Source of the DNA: Nitrosococcus halophilus Nc 4
GTDB lineage: Bacteria; Pseudomonadota; Gammaproteobacteria; Nitrosococcales; Nitrosococcaceae
NCBI RefSeq assembly: GCF_000024725.1
Contig: NC_013960.1
Location: forward strand, 2,776,001 to 2,840,000
Direction of reading: 5' to 3'
DNA length: 64,000 nucleotides
Part shown: positions 44,671 to 55,858 of the stretch, piece after piece
Layout: each line of letters opens with the position of its first letter
Position numbering within the stretch: position 1 is the stretch's first letter
Made by a program: the position numbers and the translations under genes
The notes under the pieces: generated by a model
What the model saw: only the letters and a program-made list of their open reading frames with translations
Database searches by the model: none
What the model was told of the DNA's origin: nothing

Positions 44671-46161
44671 TCAGAATCTGTCCAGTTCGGGGAAGGGGAG
44701 CTTGCCCTGGTGAACATGCATGGCGCCAAATTCGGCACAGCGCTGTAAAGTGGGAATGGCTTTCCCGGGATTGAGCAGGCCTTTGGGGTCAAAGGCTACT
44801 TTGAGGGCATGAAATTGTTGCAGTTCGGTAGTACCAAATTGGACGCACATTTGATTGATCTTTTCTATCCCTACTCCGTGCTCACCCGTAATTGTGCCAC
44901 CCACGGCAACGCAAAGTTCTAGGATTTGGGCACCAAGCTGCTCGGCTCGCTCCAGCTCGCCGGGCTGATTGGCATCGTAGAGAATGAGAGGGTGCAAGTT
45001 CCCGTCACCGGCATGGAAGACGTTAGCCACGGGTAGGTTAAACTCTTGAGAGAGTTCGGTGATGCGTCCTAAGACTTGGGGTAAGCGTTTGCGGGGAATG
45101 GTGCCGTCCATGCAATAATAATCGGGTGCCAGGCGGCCGACTGCTGGGAAAGCGGCCTTACGCCCCTTCCATAGTTTTGCCCGTTCCTGCTTATCCTGGG
45201 CAGTCCGGATTTTTACGGCGCCATAGTCCAGTAATAATTTGCGGACCTGATAGATCTGTTGGGAAACCTCCGCATTGGTGCCGTCCAACTCACAAAGTAG
45301 AATGGCGGCCGCATCCCGAGGATAGCCTGCATGGACAAAGTCCTCGGCAGCCCGGATAGCCAGGTGATCCATCATTTCCAGCCCTGCGGGGATAATTCCC
45401 GCGCTAATAATCCCCCCTACGGCGGCGCTCGCCTTGGCTACCTCGTCAAAGGTCGCCAGAACCACCTGAGCGCGCTCGGGAAGGGGCAAAAGCTTTACCG
45501 TGACCTCGACAATGACTCCGAGCAACCCTTCTGACCCTGTCATCAGGGCCAGCAGATCATAGCCTGGGGAGTCCAGGGTTTCTCCACCCAGTGAAATCTG
45601 TTCTCCATCCATGGTCAGGATTTTTAGGGCCAATATATTATGGACAGTAAGCCCATATTTGAGGCAGTGGACGCCGCCGGAATTTTCCGCCACGTTGCCC
45701 CCAATGGTGCAGGCAATTTGGGAGGAAGGATCAGGGGCATAATAGAGACCATCGGGCTCAGCGGCTTCAGAAATGGCAAGGTTCCGCACCCCCGGTTGCA
45801 CGCGGGCCGTGCGGTTGATAGGGTCGATGGCAAGGATCTTGTTAAATTTAGCAAGGCTTAGCAGAACACCGTTTTGTAAGGGTAAGGCACCACCGGAAAG
45901 GCCGGTACCCGCACCTCGTGCCACCACGGGAATATCCCAAGCATGGCAAATCTGGAGGATTTTTTGGGCCTGTTCAACGGTTTCCGGTAGTACTGCCAGC
46001 CAGGGAAGGGCGCGATAGGCAGACAGTCCATCGCATTCATAGGGGGACAAATCCTCCTCCTCAGAGAGGATAGCTTCTGGAGGGAGAAAAGTGCCGAATT
46101 CTTTGATGAGATCTCCCTTGGGGATGCCAGGGGCAAGAGTTTCTTGAGTTGATGATGGCAA
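44671..46161 (-). CDS. glcD: Glycolate oxidase subunit GlcD (FAD-binding)
   Basis: 496 residues of the FAD-linked oxidase family. The FAD-binding part has PVVARGAGTGLSGGALP, PDPSSQIACTIGGNVAENSGG and MTGSEGLLGVIVEVTVKL; the C-terminal domain has NVFHAGDGNLHPLILYD and TGEHGVGIEK. GlcD oxidises glycolate to glyoxylate, the second step of phosphoglycolate salvage. It diverges from the glycerate kinase gene; glcE and glcF are not in the window. Confidence 0.93.
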   Translation of the reverse strand: MPSSTQETLAPGIPKGDLIKEFGTFLPPEAILSEEEDLSPYECDGLSAYRALPWLAVLPETVEQAQKILQICHAWDIPVVARGAGTGLSGGALPLQNGVLLSLAKFNKILAIDPINRTARVQPGVRNLAISEAAEPDGLYYAPDPSSQIACTIGGNVAENSGGVHCLKYGLTVHNILALKILTMDGEQISLGGETLDSPGYDLLALMTGSEGLLGVIVEVTVKLLPLPERAQVVLATFDEVAKASAAVGGIISAGIIPAGLEMMDHLAIRAAEDFVHAGYPRDAAAILLCELDGTNAEVSQQIYQVRKLLLDYGAVKIRTAQDKQERAKLWKGRKAAFPAVGRLAPDYYCMDGTIPRKRLPQVLGRITELSQEFNLPVANVFHAGDGNLHPLILYDANQPGELERAEQLGAQILELCVAVGGTITGEHGVGIEKINQMCVQFGTTELQQFHALKVAFDPKGLLNPGKAIPTLQRCAEFGAMHVHQGKLPFPELDRF

Positions 46162-46231
46162 ACTTTAGGTTCCTGTATGACAATCCACTTCCAAGCCTAA
46201 ATCATAGCATCTTACTATAGCTGGACTAAGT

Positions 46232-47344
46232 ATGTCTGAGCAGATGAGCATGGATTATTCGATCTCTAGCATTCTTCGCCTGGTGGGGAAAGGCAAAAGG
46301 ATGGGGACTCTTGATGCCCGCGCCCGCCATGTCCTCGAGCAGTTGGAAATCTGTACGGACCGGTTTTGGGGCGTATCCGAATCTTCCTATACCCAGAGGT
46401 TGGAGACCAAGTGCCAGCTATTACCGTTAGTTTATTCGGCTTTTGAGGCCAGATGTCAGCAGTTGCAGTTGGCGCCGCCGCTAGAACTGCTATGGCGGGT
46501 TTATCTCCCCTTGGCTCAATGGGTGGTGGCGCAAGGGGAAAGAATTTCAAAGGAAGTATTCGTACTGGGGGTAAATGGGGCTCAGGGGTCCGGGAAGTCC
46601 ACCCTGTGCAGTTTACTTCAGGTTATTCTTGAGGCCGGTTTTAGTCAGCGGGTGGCGATTTTGTCCATTGATGATTTTTATCTTAGCCGGGCCGAGCGCC
46701 AACATTTGGCGGACCAAGTCCACCCCCTATTGATTACCCGAGGAGTGCCTGGCACTCACGATGTACCCTTGGCCATTGAAATTTTAAAGTTCCTGCAAGG
46801 GGCGAACCAAGAGGCTTCGACGCCATTACCGGTTTTTGATAAGGGGTTGGATGATCCCCTGCCGCGGGAAGAGTGGCCCACCTTTCAGGGAAAGCCGGAT
46901 GTTATTTTATTCGAGGGATGGTGTGTAGGAGCTAAGCCTGAGCCTGAGCAGCGTTTAGCAAGGCCAGTGAATGCTCTGGAGGCGGAGGAGGACCTTAAGA
47001 AAGTGTGGCGGGGTTATGTCAACCAGGTATTGGGGAACCAGTATAGCAGATTGTTCGGTTTGCTAGATGGGTTACTCTTTCTTAAGATACCCGAGTTTAA
47101 GGTAGTTTATACTCAGCGATTGGAGCAAGAACAGCAACTTGCGCAGGCACTTCGGCAGGGGTGGGTAGGTAGAGCGGGTCGGCGTGCGATGAGTATGCCG
47201 GAACTTCGACGCTTTATTATGCATTTTCAACGGTTGACGGAGTACCTGCTGGAGGAGATGCCGGGGCGGGCCGATCTCGTGCTTGAAATTGACGAACATC
47301 GTCAATTTCAAGGGGTTACACAAAAGGATTCCTTTCCGTCCTAA
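46232..47344 (+). CDS. D-glycerate 3-kinase (plant/yeast GLYK type)
   Basis: 370 residues with Walker A GVNGAQGSGKST (about 115) and a phosphoribulokinase/uridine kinase-like core: SIDDFYLSRAERQHLA, RGVPGTHDVPLAIEIL, PVFDKGLDDPLP and ILFEGWCVGAKPEP. This is the GLYK family that phosphorylates D-glycerate to 3-phosphoglycerate, closing the photorespiratory salvage route. It diverges from glcD across 70 bp, and sgaA follows on the same strand after a mobile repeat. Confidence 0.9.
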   Translation: MSEQMSMDYSISSILRLVGKGKRMGTLDARARHVLEQLEICTDRFWGVSESSYTQRLETKCQLLPLVYSAFEARCQQLQLAPPLELLWRVYLPLAQWVVAQGERISKEVFVLGVNGAQGSGKSTLCSLLQVILEAGFSQRVAILSIDDFYLSRAERQHLADQVHPLLITRGVPGTHDVPLAIEILKFLQGANQEASTPLPVFDKGLDDPLPREEWPTFQGKPDVILFEGWCVGAKPEPEQRLARPVNALEAEEDLKKVWRGYVNQVLGNQYSRLFGLLDGLLFLKIPEFKVVYTQRLEQEQQLAQALRQGWVGRAGRRAMSMPELRRFIMHFQRLTEYLLEEMPGRADLVLEIDEHRQFQGVTQKDSFPS

Positions 47345-47508
47345 AAGAAATAGGGGGTGACGGCAGGGCCGACTTGGTATTTATAGCCATCATCGGTAGA
47401 CTATCGTGCCCATTATGCATGAGGAGTAGGGTAATTTTTTTGAGGTAGGGGACTCATTGGCTTTGCCACCGCTGCTGTTTTCCAGTATCGAGGATCGGCC
47501 AGCCTGGA
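47345..47508. other. Intergenic region before the mobile repeat
   Basis: 164 bp with no gene or recognised regulatory structure. Confidence 0.35.
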
Positions 47509-47669
47509 TTTTTTACCACACAGACACAAAGGACACGAAGGTGAAGGAATCTCACTCGGTTGGGAGAAACTGATGGAGATGCTCGTTGCTCATGAAGCCA
47601 ACTATTTTATCTATATACTTAAGCTTTTGATTTTTTTGTGCTCTTTGTGTCTTTGTGGTGATCTCATGA
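47509..47669 (+). repeat. 160-bp MITE-like repeat, copy 2
   Basis: Matches 4291-4450 in opposite orientation, with end repeats ACCACACAGACACAAAGGACAC and its imperfect complement. It ends 94 bp before the sgaA start, so it may shape or separate the sgaA promoter. Confidence 0.75.
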
Positions 47670-47762
47670 ATTATTCAGGTTAGAGGCTGATTATTGCTGG
47701 TCCCCGAGGATACCGCTGACTTAACCCAATCCGTAGTGACTATTATTTCTAGAGGAGAGTCC

Positions 47763-48938
47763 ATGTCCATCACTTCCTTTCATCCCCCTGTCCGTATCCT
47801 CATGGGGCCGGGGCCCTCGGATGTGAATCCACGCATTCTTGAAGCCATGTCCCGGCCCACTATCGGCCATTTGGATCCCATTTTTATTGCCATGATGGAT
47901 GAGATGAAGGGCCTATTACAATATGCCTTTCAAACCAAAAACGAATTGACTTTCTCTGTTTCTGCGCCGGGCAGTGCAGGAATGGAAACCTGCTTTGTGA
48001 ATTTGCTAGAGCCTGGCGATAAGGTAATTATCTGCCAAAATGGCGTATTTGGTGGGCGGATGAAGGAAAATGCCGAGCGTTGCGGCGCTGTCCCTATCCT
48101 GGTCCAGGATCCCTGGGGAGCGGCAGTGGACCCCCATAAGCTTGAGGAGACCCTTAAATCCCATCCAGACGCCAAGGTAGTGGCTTTTGTCCATGCGGAA
48201 ACTTCCACCGGTGCCTGTTCTGATGTAAAAACGCTGGTGGAAATCGCCCACCGTAATGATTGTTTGACCATAGTGGACACGGTGACCTCTCTGGGAGGTA
48301 GCCCCCTGAAAGTGGATGAGTGGGGTATTGATGCGGTTTACTCTGGGAGTCAAAAATGCCTTTCCTGTACGCCGGGGTTGTCGCCGGTAAGCTTTAGTGA
48401 GCGTGCTGCTGAGCGGATCCGGACTCGGCAGACTAAAGTACAAAGCTGGTTTCTTGATTTGAATCTGGTGATGGGCTACTGGGGAGGGGGCGGCAAACGG
48501 GCTTATCACCACACTGCGCCGATAAATGCCCTCTATGGACTGCATGAGGCTTTGGTGCTGTTGCAAGAAGAAGGATTGGAAAAAGCCTGGGAGCGGCATC
48601 AGCGCAACCATCAAGCGCTGGGCGCGGGTATTGAAGCGATGGGATTACGGTTCGTCGTTAAGGAAGAGGAGCGCCTCCCTCAGCTTAACGCAATTGCGAT
48701 TCCTGAAGGCATTGACGATACTACAGTGCGGACTCGGCTGCTGCAAGAATATGGGCTGGAAATTGGTGCGGGATTAGGTGAAATGGCGGGAAAAATTTGG
48801 CGTGTCGGGCTGATGGGTTATGGCTCTAATCCACGCAATGTCCTGGTTTTCCTGGGTGCCCTGGAAGCTGTGCTCCATGACCTGGGAGCCGATATTGAGC
48901 CAGGGGTCGCTATCAGAGCGGCCCGGGCAGTTTGGTAA
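47763..48938 (+). CDS. sgaA: Serine-glyoxylate aminotransferase
   Basis: 391 residues from ATG 47763, preceded by GAGGAG; an upstream in-frame TTG at 47694 lacks family support. It is a class V PLP aminotransferase with MGPGPSDVNPRILEAM, VSAPGSAGMETCFVNLL and the PLP-lysine region AVYSGSQKCLSCTPGLSPV. It transfers the amino group of serine (or alanine) to glyoxylate, giving glycine and hydroxypyruvate. With GlcD and glycerate kinase next door it completes an almost local C2 salvage cassette; the glycine cleavage and hydroxypyruvate reductase steps must be elsewhere. Confidence 0.92.
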   Translation: MSITSFHPPVRILMGPGPSDVNPRILEAMSRPTIGHLDPIFIAMMDEMKGLLQYAFQTKNELTFSVSAPGSAGMETCFVNLLEPGDKVIICQNGVFGGRMKENAERCGAVPILVQDPWGAAVDPHKLEETLKSHPDAKVVAFVHAETSTGACSDVKTLVEIAHRNDCLTIVDTVTSLGGSPLKVDEWGIDAVYSGSQKCLSCTPGLSPVSFSERAAERIRTRQTKVQSWFLDLNLVMGYWGGGGKRAYHHTAPINALYGLHEALVLLQEEGLEKAWERHQRNHQALGAGIEAMGLRFVVKEEERLPQLNAIAIPEGIDDTTVRTRLLQEYGLEIGAGLGEMAGKIWRVGLMGYGSNPRNVLVFLGALEAVLHDLGADIEPGVAIRAARAVW

Positions 48939-48968
48939 TCTGTCTAGTATTTGCCCTTCCAAGCCATA

Positions 48969-50015
48969 ATGGGAAACAGTTGCCAGCAGCGGGTTTCCGG
49001 TTTGCACGCCTCTCCGTTCCAGGTGAGCTACGAAAATACGGCGTGTCTCCCAACCCTGCTAAAGGAAGAAGGTCTCTTGGCGCTCATTTCCTTTGGCCAA
49101 GAGATCGAAGGAAGGGATCCGCGTCTAGTGGCCGTGGAACTGCCGGAACTGGGTGGGGGGTCCACCCTAGAAGTTTGGCGTGCCCCCTGTGCACCGGAGA
49201 CGGGCTATGAAGGGGAGATCCGGTACAGCCGGACGGATGCGGTGTTGTTTGGTTGTTTACCCTTCGAAGAGGGACGTGTTCCAGGGATGGAGCAGGCCAC
49301 TTATCATGCCTACCGCTCAATTCTGGCTTGTCAGCAGCGTCTCGGCTATCCTTATTTGCTACGGACATGGAATTATCTGCCGGATATTCACCGGGAAGAG
49401 GAGGGGTTGGAACGCTATCGGGCCTTTTGCTTAGGGCGTCACCGAATCCTGGAAACGACCCCGAACTTTGAGCACCACCTGGTGGCGGCTACTGCCATGG
49501 GAACCCGTACTTCCCAGGGGCTGATTTATTTTTTGGCCGCGCTTGAACCCGGTGTTCGGATAGAAAATCCGCGTCAGGTCAGTGCCTTCCATTATCCCCC
49601 TCGTTATGCCCCTCGCAGCCCTTCCTTCTCCCGGGCCACCTTAAAATCTTGGGGGAGCAAGGCCCATCTCTATATTTCCGGGACGGCCAGTATTGTGGGA
49701 CACGAAACCCGGCATGTGGGGAATCCTTCGGCCCAGCTTGATGAGATCCTCAATAACTTGCAAGCACTGGCGGAAAACGCCCGCTGCTTACATGGATTAA
49801 AAATTCAAGCCCTCAACGAGCTTAGCTTATTGAAGGTTTATTTGCGGCAGGGCGTGGACAGGGCGTCCATCGCCCAACGCCTGCAACAACGCCTCGGTGG
49901 TGGTGTGCCCACCTTGTTTCTCCAGGGGGATATCTGCAGGAACGATCTATTGTTGGAAATTGAAGCCTTCCATGAGGGAGCAATAGAATCTCCTGATGAG
50001 ACGCTCAGGGAATAA
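48969..50015 (+). CDS. Chorismatase-like protein (FkbO/Hyg5/XanB2 family)
   Basis: 348 residues from ATG 48969. The family signature is present: HAYRSILACQQRLGYPYLLRTWNYLPDIH, then ERYRAFCLGRHRIL, ATAMGT(R), and a C-terminal segment HLYISGTASIVGHETRHVGN. These enzymes split chorismate to 3-hydroxybenzoate, 4-hydroxybenzoate or a dihydrodiol, depending on subtype. The XanB2-type double product feeds pigment and ubiquinone synthesis in Xanthomonas. Here it follows sgaA by 30 bp. A role in supplying 4-hydroxybenzoate for ubiquinone, in place of UbiC, is an inference. Confidence 0.8.
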   Translation: MGNSCQQRVSGLHASPFQVSYENTACLPTLLKEEGLLALISFGQEIEGRDPRLVAVELPELGGGSTLEVWRAPCAPETGYEGEIRYSRTDAVLFGCLPFEEGRVPGMEQATYHAYRSILACQQRLGYPYLLRTWNYLPDIHREEEGLERYRAFCLGRHRILETTPNFEHHLVAATAMGTRTSQGLIYFLAALEPGVRIENPRQVSAFHYPPRYAPRSPSFSRATLKSWGSKAHLYISGTASIVGHETRHVGNPSAQLDEILNNLQALAENARCLHGLKIQALNELSLLKVYLRQGVDRASIAQRLQQRLGGGVPTLFLQGDICRNDLLLEIEAFHEGAIESPDETLRE

Positions 50016-50024
50016 TCTTAGGGA

Positions 50025-51990
<1,966 letters not shown>

Positions 51991-52012
51991 GAGCTACTCC
52001 ATTATTAATCAT

Positions 52013-53212
52013 TTAAATCGCATTGATAAAATTTCTGATCCGCCACGCGGCTTCAACGCATTCATCAAGGGGGGCGACGAGGGCCAAACGGATTCGTTGC
52101 TCTCCTGGATTAGCCCCGTTGGCTTCTCGGGCTAGGAAGCGCCCAGGCAATACCAGGACATTTTCCTGCTGGTATAGTCTGCGGGCAAAATCAGTGTCAG
52201 GAATCGGGGTTTCCGGCCAGAGATAAAATCCTGCCATGGGAGGAGAGAGAGGCAGGGCAGAACCTAGAACATCAAGGACGGCAGCAAATTTTTCCCGGTA
52301 GCGGTGGCGGTTTTCTACCACATGGTGCTCGTCATTCCAAGCAGCGATACTGGCCGCTTGGGTTGGGGGGGGCATGGCGCAACCATGATAGGTGCGGTAG
52401 CGCAAGAATTGCCCGATGAGCTGGCTATCACCGGCCACAAAACCTGAACGCAGCCCAGGCGCGTTGGAGCGTTTGGAGAGACTATGAAAGACCAGGCAGC
52501 GATGGAAATCATTCAAGCCACTTTGGGCCGCTGCCTGCAATAGACCTGGTGGAAGGGCGTTCTCGTCAAAGTAGATTTCAGAATAGCATTCATCCGCAGC
52601 GATAATAAAATCAAAACGCTGAGCCAGTTCAATAAGCTCGGTCAACGTTTCTAAGTCTAAGATTGCCCCGGTGGGGTTACCCGGTGAGCAGAGATAGAGG
52701 AGTTGACAGCGTTGCCACACCTGTTGGGGTACGGCACGATAATCGGGGATAAAATGATTTTCGGCGGTACAGTTAACATAATAGGGTTGAGCACCGGCGA
52801 GCAATGCCGCCCCTTCGTAGATTTGGTAAAAGGGGTTAGGCATGACCACCAAAGGGGCCTTGCTGGGATCGATCGTGCACTGGGCAATGGCGAACAGGGC
52901 TTCTCGGGTTCCATTAACCGGGAGGATATGGCGTTCAGGGTCGACCGCCCCGGCAGGCAAATGAAACCGCCCAGTGAGCCAGGCAGCGATGGTTTCTCGA
53001 AAGGCTGCCGTCCCTCGGGTGGTGGGATAAGTCGCTAAGCCATGGAGGTGACTGATGACTGCTTCAACGATCAAGCCGGGTGTGGCGTGCTTAGGCTCGC
53101 CGATGGAAAGGGCCAGGGGGGATTTCGAAGATGGTGGCGCGGTCCCCTTGAACAGTTGGGCTAAGCGCTCGAAGGGATAAGGTTGGAGTTGGTTGAGATC
53201 CGGATTTATCAT
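52013..53212 (-). CDS. dapC: Succinyldiaminopimelate transaminase
   Basis: 399 residues from ATG 53212. A fold type I PLP aminotransferase: LALSIGEPKHATPGLIVEAV, PVNGTREALFAIAQ, CSPGNPTGAILDLETL, the aspartate in AADECYSEIYFD and the PLP-lysine in HSLSKRSNAPGLRSGFV. This matches the DapC type that aminates N-succinyl-2-amino-6-ketopimelate. Position before dapD and dapE supports the assignment over other class I/II aminotransferases. An upstream TTG at 53233 is possible but has no Shine-Dalgarno. Confidence 0.92.
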   Translation of the reverse strand: MINPDLNQLQPYPFERLAQLFKGTAPPSSKSPLALSIGEPKHATPGLIVEAVISHLHGLATYPTTRGTAAFRETIAAWLTGRFHLPAGAVDPERHILPVNGTREALFAIAQCTIDPSKAPLVVMPNPFYQIYEGAALLAGAQPYYVNCTAENHFIPDYRAVPQQVWQRCQLLYLCSPGNPTGAILDLETLTELIELAQRFDFIIAADECYSEIYFDENALPPGLLQAAAQSGLNDFHRCLVFHSLSKRSNAPGLRSGFVAGDSQLIGQFLRYRTYHGCAMPPPTQAASIAAWNDEHHVVENRHRYREKFAAVLDVLGSALPLSPPMAGFYLWPETPIPDTDFARRLYQQENVLVLPGRFLAREANGANPGEQRIRLALVAPLDECVEAAWRIRNFINAI

Positions 53213-53307
53213 TTTTAGTTTGGATATACCCAAAAATATTATGTTACCATTTAGCCAAGGATAACGGAGTAACGCTATTTAAAAATTCCTCGGTTAGAAG
53301 GTGTCTT

Positions 53308-53585
53308 GGAGTCTTCCAGGGATGGTAAACGCCTCCCTAGCGAGGTCGCGAAGTGAAACGGCGCGCCGAGCGCGAGGGTGGAAATCAAAACTTGTTTCAG
53401 CCTCAAATTCGCGCTACGATTTGTCTGCTCGCGGAGCCTAGGGTCGGGAGGGCCGGAGTCAAAGCGCGTGGAGTGGTAAAGGCCCCGAGGCCAAGCTTCC
53501 TCTTCGCCAAGGACTGCTGAGAAACGCGAATTTGTCGGACTGATGAAATGTTGAATGGATAAAATCAGTCACGATGAAACTCCAA
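53308..53585 (+). repeat. 280-bp dispersed repeat, copy 3 (diverged)
   Basis: Related along its length to 43090-43372, sharing GGTCGCGAAGTGAAACGG, GGAGCCTAGGGT and the GAAACTCCAATC end, but with many substitutions and with the open frame of copies 1 and 2 broken. It ends 16 bp before the metY promoter. Confidence 0.8.
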
Positions 53586-53600
53586 TCAGAGCAGCTTAGC

Positions 53601-53629
53601 TTGAAAGCGTTCTATCTATTAGATATCAT
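53601..53629 (+). promoter_or_regulatory. Sigma-70-type promoter for metY and the nusA operon
   Basis: TTGAAA at 53601-53606 and TATCAT at 53624-53629 are 17 bp apart, the ideal spacing. Transcription would start about 16 bases before the tRNA. Confidence 0.7.
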
Positions 53630-53651
53630 AAAGGGATATCGAGGTTGCAGA

Positions 53652-53728
53652 TGCGGGGTGGAGCAGTCTGGCAGCTCGTCGGGCTCATAACCCGAAGGTC
53701 GCAGGTTCAAATCCTGCCCCCGCTACCA
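53652..53728 (+). tRNA. metY: Initiator tRNA-fMet (CAT)
   Basis: 77 bases that fold as a tRNA with anticodon CAT at 53686-53688, three G-C pairs in the anticodon stem (GGGCTCATAACCC) and encoded CCA. The 1-72 position is mispaired (T against T), and both the mismatch and the GGG/CCC stem are initiator traits. Its position ahead of rimP-nusA-infB is the metY location known in gammaproteobacteria. Confidence 0.97.
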
Positions 53729-53739
53729 AATTTAAATAG

Positions 53740-53763
53740 CAAAACCCCGAAATCGGGGTTTTG
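53740..53763 (+). terminator. Intrinsic terminator after metY
   Basis: CAAAACCCCGA-AA-TCGGGGTTTTG forms an 11-bp stem whose 3' arm provides the T-run. It lies 11 bases after the tRNA and would end much of the metY transcript. Confidence 0.85.
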
Positions 53764-53808
53764 TCGTATATGGCGCTCGCAATCTGAGAGGTACCTATTT
53801 ATTAAACT

Positions 53809-53828
53809 GGGCCATTGGCCCTTTTTTT
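53809..53828 (+). terminator. Second terminator, just before rimP
   Basis: GGGCC-ATT-GGCCC followed by seven T residues, ending 12 bases before the rimP ATG. With the first terminator it makes a double block between the tRNA and the operon. Confidence 0.8.
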
Positions 53829-53840
53829 GTTTCTGTCAGT

Positions 53841-54293
53841 ATGTGGGGCGACGAGCGAATTAGCAAATTAGTGGAGCCGGTTGTGACCGCCCTTGGCTAT
53901 GAGTTGGTAGGCGTGGAGCGCCTATCGATAGGTAAAGGGGTCCTTTTGCGGATATACATTGATACTCCTTTAGGGGTGACGGTGGACGACTGCGAGCGAG
54001 TGAGTCATCAAGTTAGTGCTCTACTCGATGTAGAGGAGCCCATGGCGTCACCCTATACACTAGAAATTTCTTCCCCCGGACTGGACCGGCCGTTGTTTAC
54101 GGAAGAGCACTTCAAGCGCTTTGCCGGCGCAGAGGTCTCTATCACATTAAGTGAGCCGCTAAACGGGCGCCGCAGGTTTAAAGGTCTACTTAGAGGAATG
54201 CGTGGCAATTGTGTGGTGATTTTAGCGGAAGGCGAAGAATTTGAGTTGCCATTAGAGGGTATTAGAAAAGCTCGATTAATACCGGAACTCTAA
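53841..54293 (+). CDS. rimP: Ribosome maturation factor RimP
   Basis: 150 residues: [17 protein letters not shown] at the start, [17 protein letters not shown] and [18 protein letters not shown] in the middle, a C-terminal SH3-like domain with KARLIPEL at the end. RimP binds the 30S subunit during assembly. There is no clear Shine-Dalgarno before the ATG, only the terminator T-run, so initiation may be weak or regulated. It is first protein gene of the rimP-nusA-infB-rbfA-truB-rpsO-pnp cluster. Confidence 0.95.
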   Translation: MWGDERISKLVEPVVTALGYELVGVERLSIGKGVLLRIYIDTPLGVTVDDCERVSHQVSALLDVEEPMASPYTLEISSPGLDRPLFTEEHFKRFAGAEVSITLSEPLNGRRRFKGLLRGMRGNCVVILAEGEEFELPLEGIRKARLIPEL

Positions 54294-54337
54294 ACTCTGA
54301 GGGATGTGTTGGGGATGGATCTAGCTTGAGGGCGGCA

Positions 54338-55858
54338 ATGAATAAAGAAATCCTGATGGTAGTAGACGCTGTTTCTAATGAAAAAGGCGTAGGTAAGGAA
54401 GTCATTTTCCAGGCCATAGAAGCGGCCTTGGCAATGGCGACTCGCAAGCGTTACCAAGAGGATATTGCGGTGCGGGTTGCCATTGACCGGGCAACGGGGG
54501 ACTACCAATCTTTTCGGACTTGGGAGGTTGTGGAGGATGAAGCGGAACTAGAAGCACCTCAGCGCCAGATATGCTTAGGCGAAGCACTCAAGCGTGATCC
54601 CAATATTGAAGTGGGCGGCTTTATAGAGGAGCCCATGGAATCGATCGCTTTTGGGCGTATCGCTGCTCAAACCGCTAAACAGGTGATCGTGCAAAAGGTG
54701 CGGGAGGCGGAGCGGGCTAAGGTTGTGGCCGCCTACAAGGACCGGGTTGGAGAAATGGTCATGGGTGTGGTCAAACGCACCGACCGTGGTAACGTGATTT
54801 TGGACCTGGGAGATAATGCCGAGGGGATTATTCCCCAGGAGGAAATGATACCTCGCGAGGCAATCAGACCGGGAGATCGACTACGAGGCTATCTTAAGGA
54901 AGTACGAACTGAAGGGCGAGGTCCTCAGCTAGTGCTTAGCCGGACTGCTCCGGAGCTTTTGATCGAATTGTTTAAGTTAGAAGTTCCTGAAATTAACGAG
55001 AATCGCATTGAGATTAAGGGCGCCGCCCGGGATCCCGGACTTCGGGCTAAGATTGCCGTGAAGACCAATGAAGCACGTATTGACCCTGTAGGTGCCTGTG
55101 TGGGCATGCGGGGTTCTAGGGTCCAGGCTGTGTCAAATGAACTTGCTGGCGAGCGGGTAGATATTGTGCTTTGGGACGAAGACCCTGCTCATTTTGTAAT
55201 TAATGCTATGGCACCGGCGGAGGTTGCCTCCATCGTGGTGGATGAGGAAAGCCATAGCATGGATGTGGCCGTAGCTGAGGGAAATCTATCTCAGGCTATT
55301 GGTCGTGGAGGGCAAAATATACGTTTGGCCAGCCAGTTGACTGGTTGGGAACTCAACGTCATGACTGAAGAAGAAGCGGGCGAGAAGGGTGAGGCCGAAG
55401 CAAAAGCACTTCAGCAAATGTTTATGGAACAGTTGGATGTAGATGAGGAGGTGGCGGCTATTCTGGTGCACGAAGGTTTTTCCAGCATTGAGGAAGTGGC
55501 CTATGTGCCGGAACAGGAGATCCTTGCGGTTGAAGAGTTTGACTCCCAAATTGTTCAGGAGCTGCGCAATCGAGCCCGTGATGTTCTGCTCACACGAGCG
55601 ATTGCTAATGAAGAAACTATTGAAACCATGCAGCCGGACCAGGAATTGTTGGACATGGAAGAAATTGACTATGAATTGGCCGGCATATTGGCTAGCAAAG
55701 GCATTGTAACCAAAGACGACTTGGCTGAGCAGTCGGTGGACGACCTAATGGAAATTGAAGGAATGGATAAGGAGAAGGCTGCTCGCCTCATCATGGCGGC
55801 ACGGGAGTCCTGGTTTGCTAGCGAGCAGGAGGGTGAAGGAACGGAGGAACGGCAATGA
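54338..55858 (+). CDS. nusA: Transcription termination/antitermination factor NusA
   Basis: 506 residues from ATG 54338 (GAGGG upstream); the in-frame TTG at 54326 is less likely. Domains in order: N-terminal RNA-polymerase-binding domain, S1 ([24 protein letters not shown]), two KH domains ([39 protein letters not shown]), and two C-terminal acidic repeats with helix-hairpin-helix folds (about 360-490). Its stop overlaps the infB start (ATGA). NusA acts at the same kind of hairpins that stand before rimP, so feedback on its own operon is plausible. Confidence 0.97.
   Translation: MNKEILMVVDAVSNEKGVGKEVIFQAIEAALAMATRKRYQEDIAVRVAIDRATGDYQSFRTWEVVEDEAELEAPQRQICLGEALKRDPNIEVGGFIEEPMESIAFGRIAAQTAKQVIVQKVREAERAKVVAAYKDRVGEMVMGVVKRTDRGNVILDLGDNAEGIIPQEEMIPREAIRPGDRLRGYLKEVRTEGRGPQLVLSRTAPELLIELFKLEVPEINENRIEIKGAARDPGLRAKIAVKTNEARIDPVGACVGMRGSRVQAVSNELAGERVDIVLWDEDPAHFVINAMAPAEVASIVVDEESHSMDVAVAEGNLSQAIGRGGQNIRLASQLTGWELNVMTEEEAGEKGEAEAKALQQMFMEQLDVDEEVAAILVHEGFSSIEEVAYVPEQEILAVEEFDSQIVQELRNRARDVLLTRAIANEETIETMQPDQELLDMEEIDYELAGILASKGIVTKDDLAEQSVDDLMEIEGMDKEKAARLIMAARESWFASEQEGEGTEERQ

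Noticed and set aside
47345-47762. Glycine riboswitch upstream of sgaA
   Set aside because: Expected candidates would be near a serine/glycine gene, but I see no riboswitch core; the space is mostly the 160-bp repeat.
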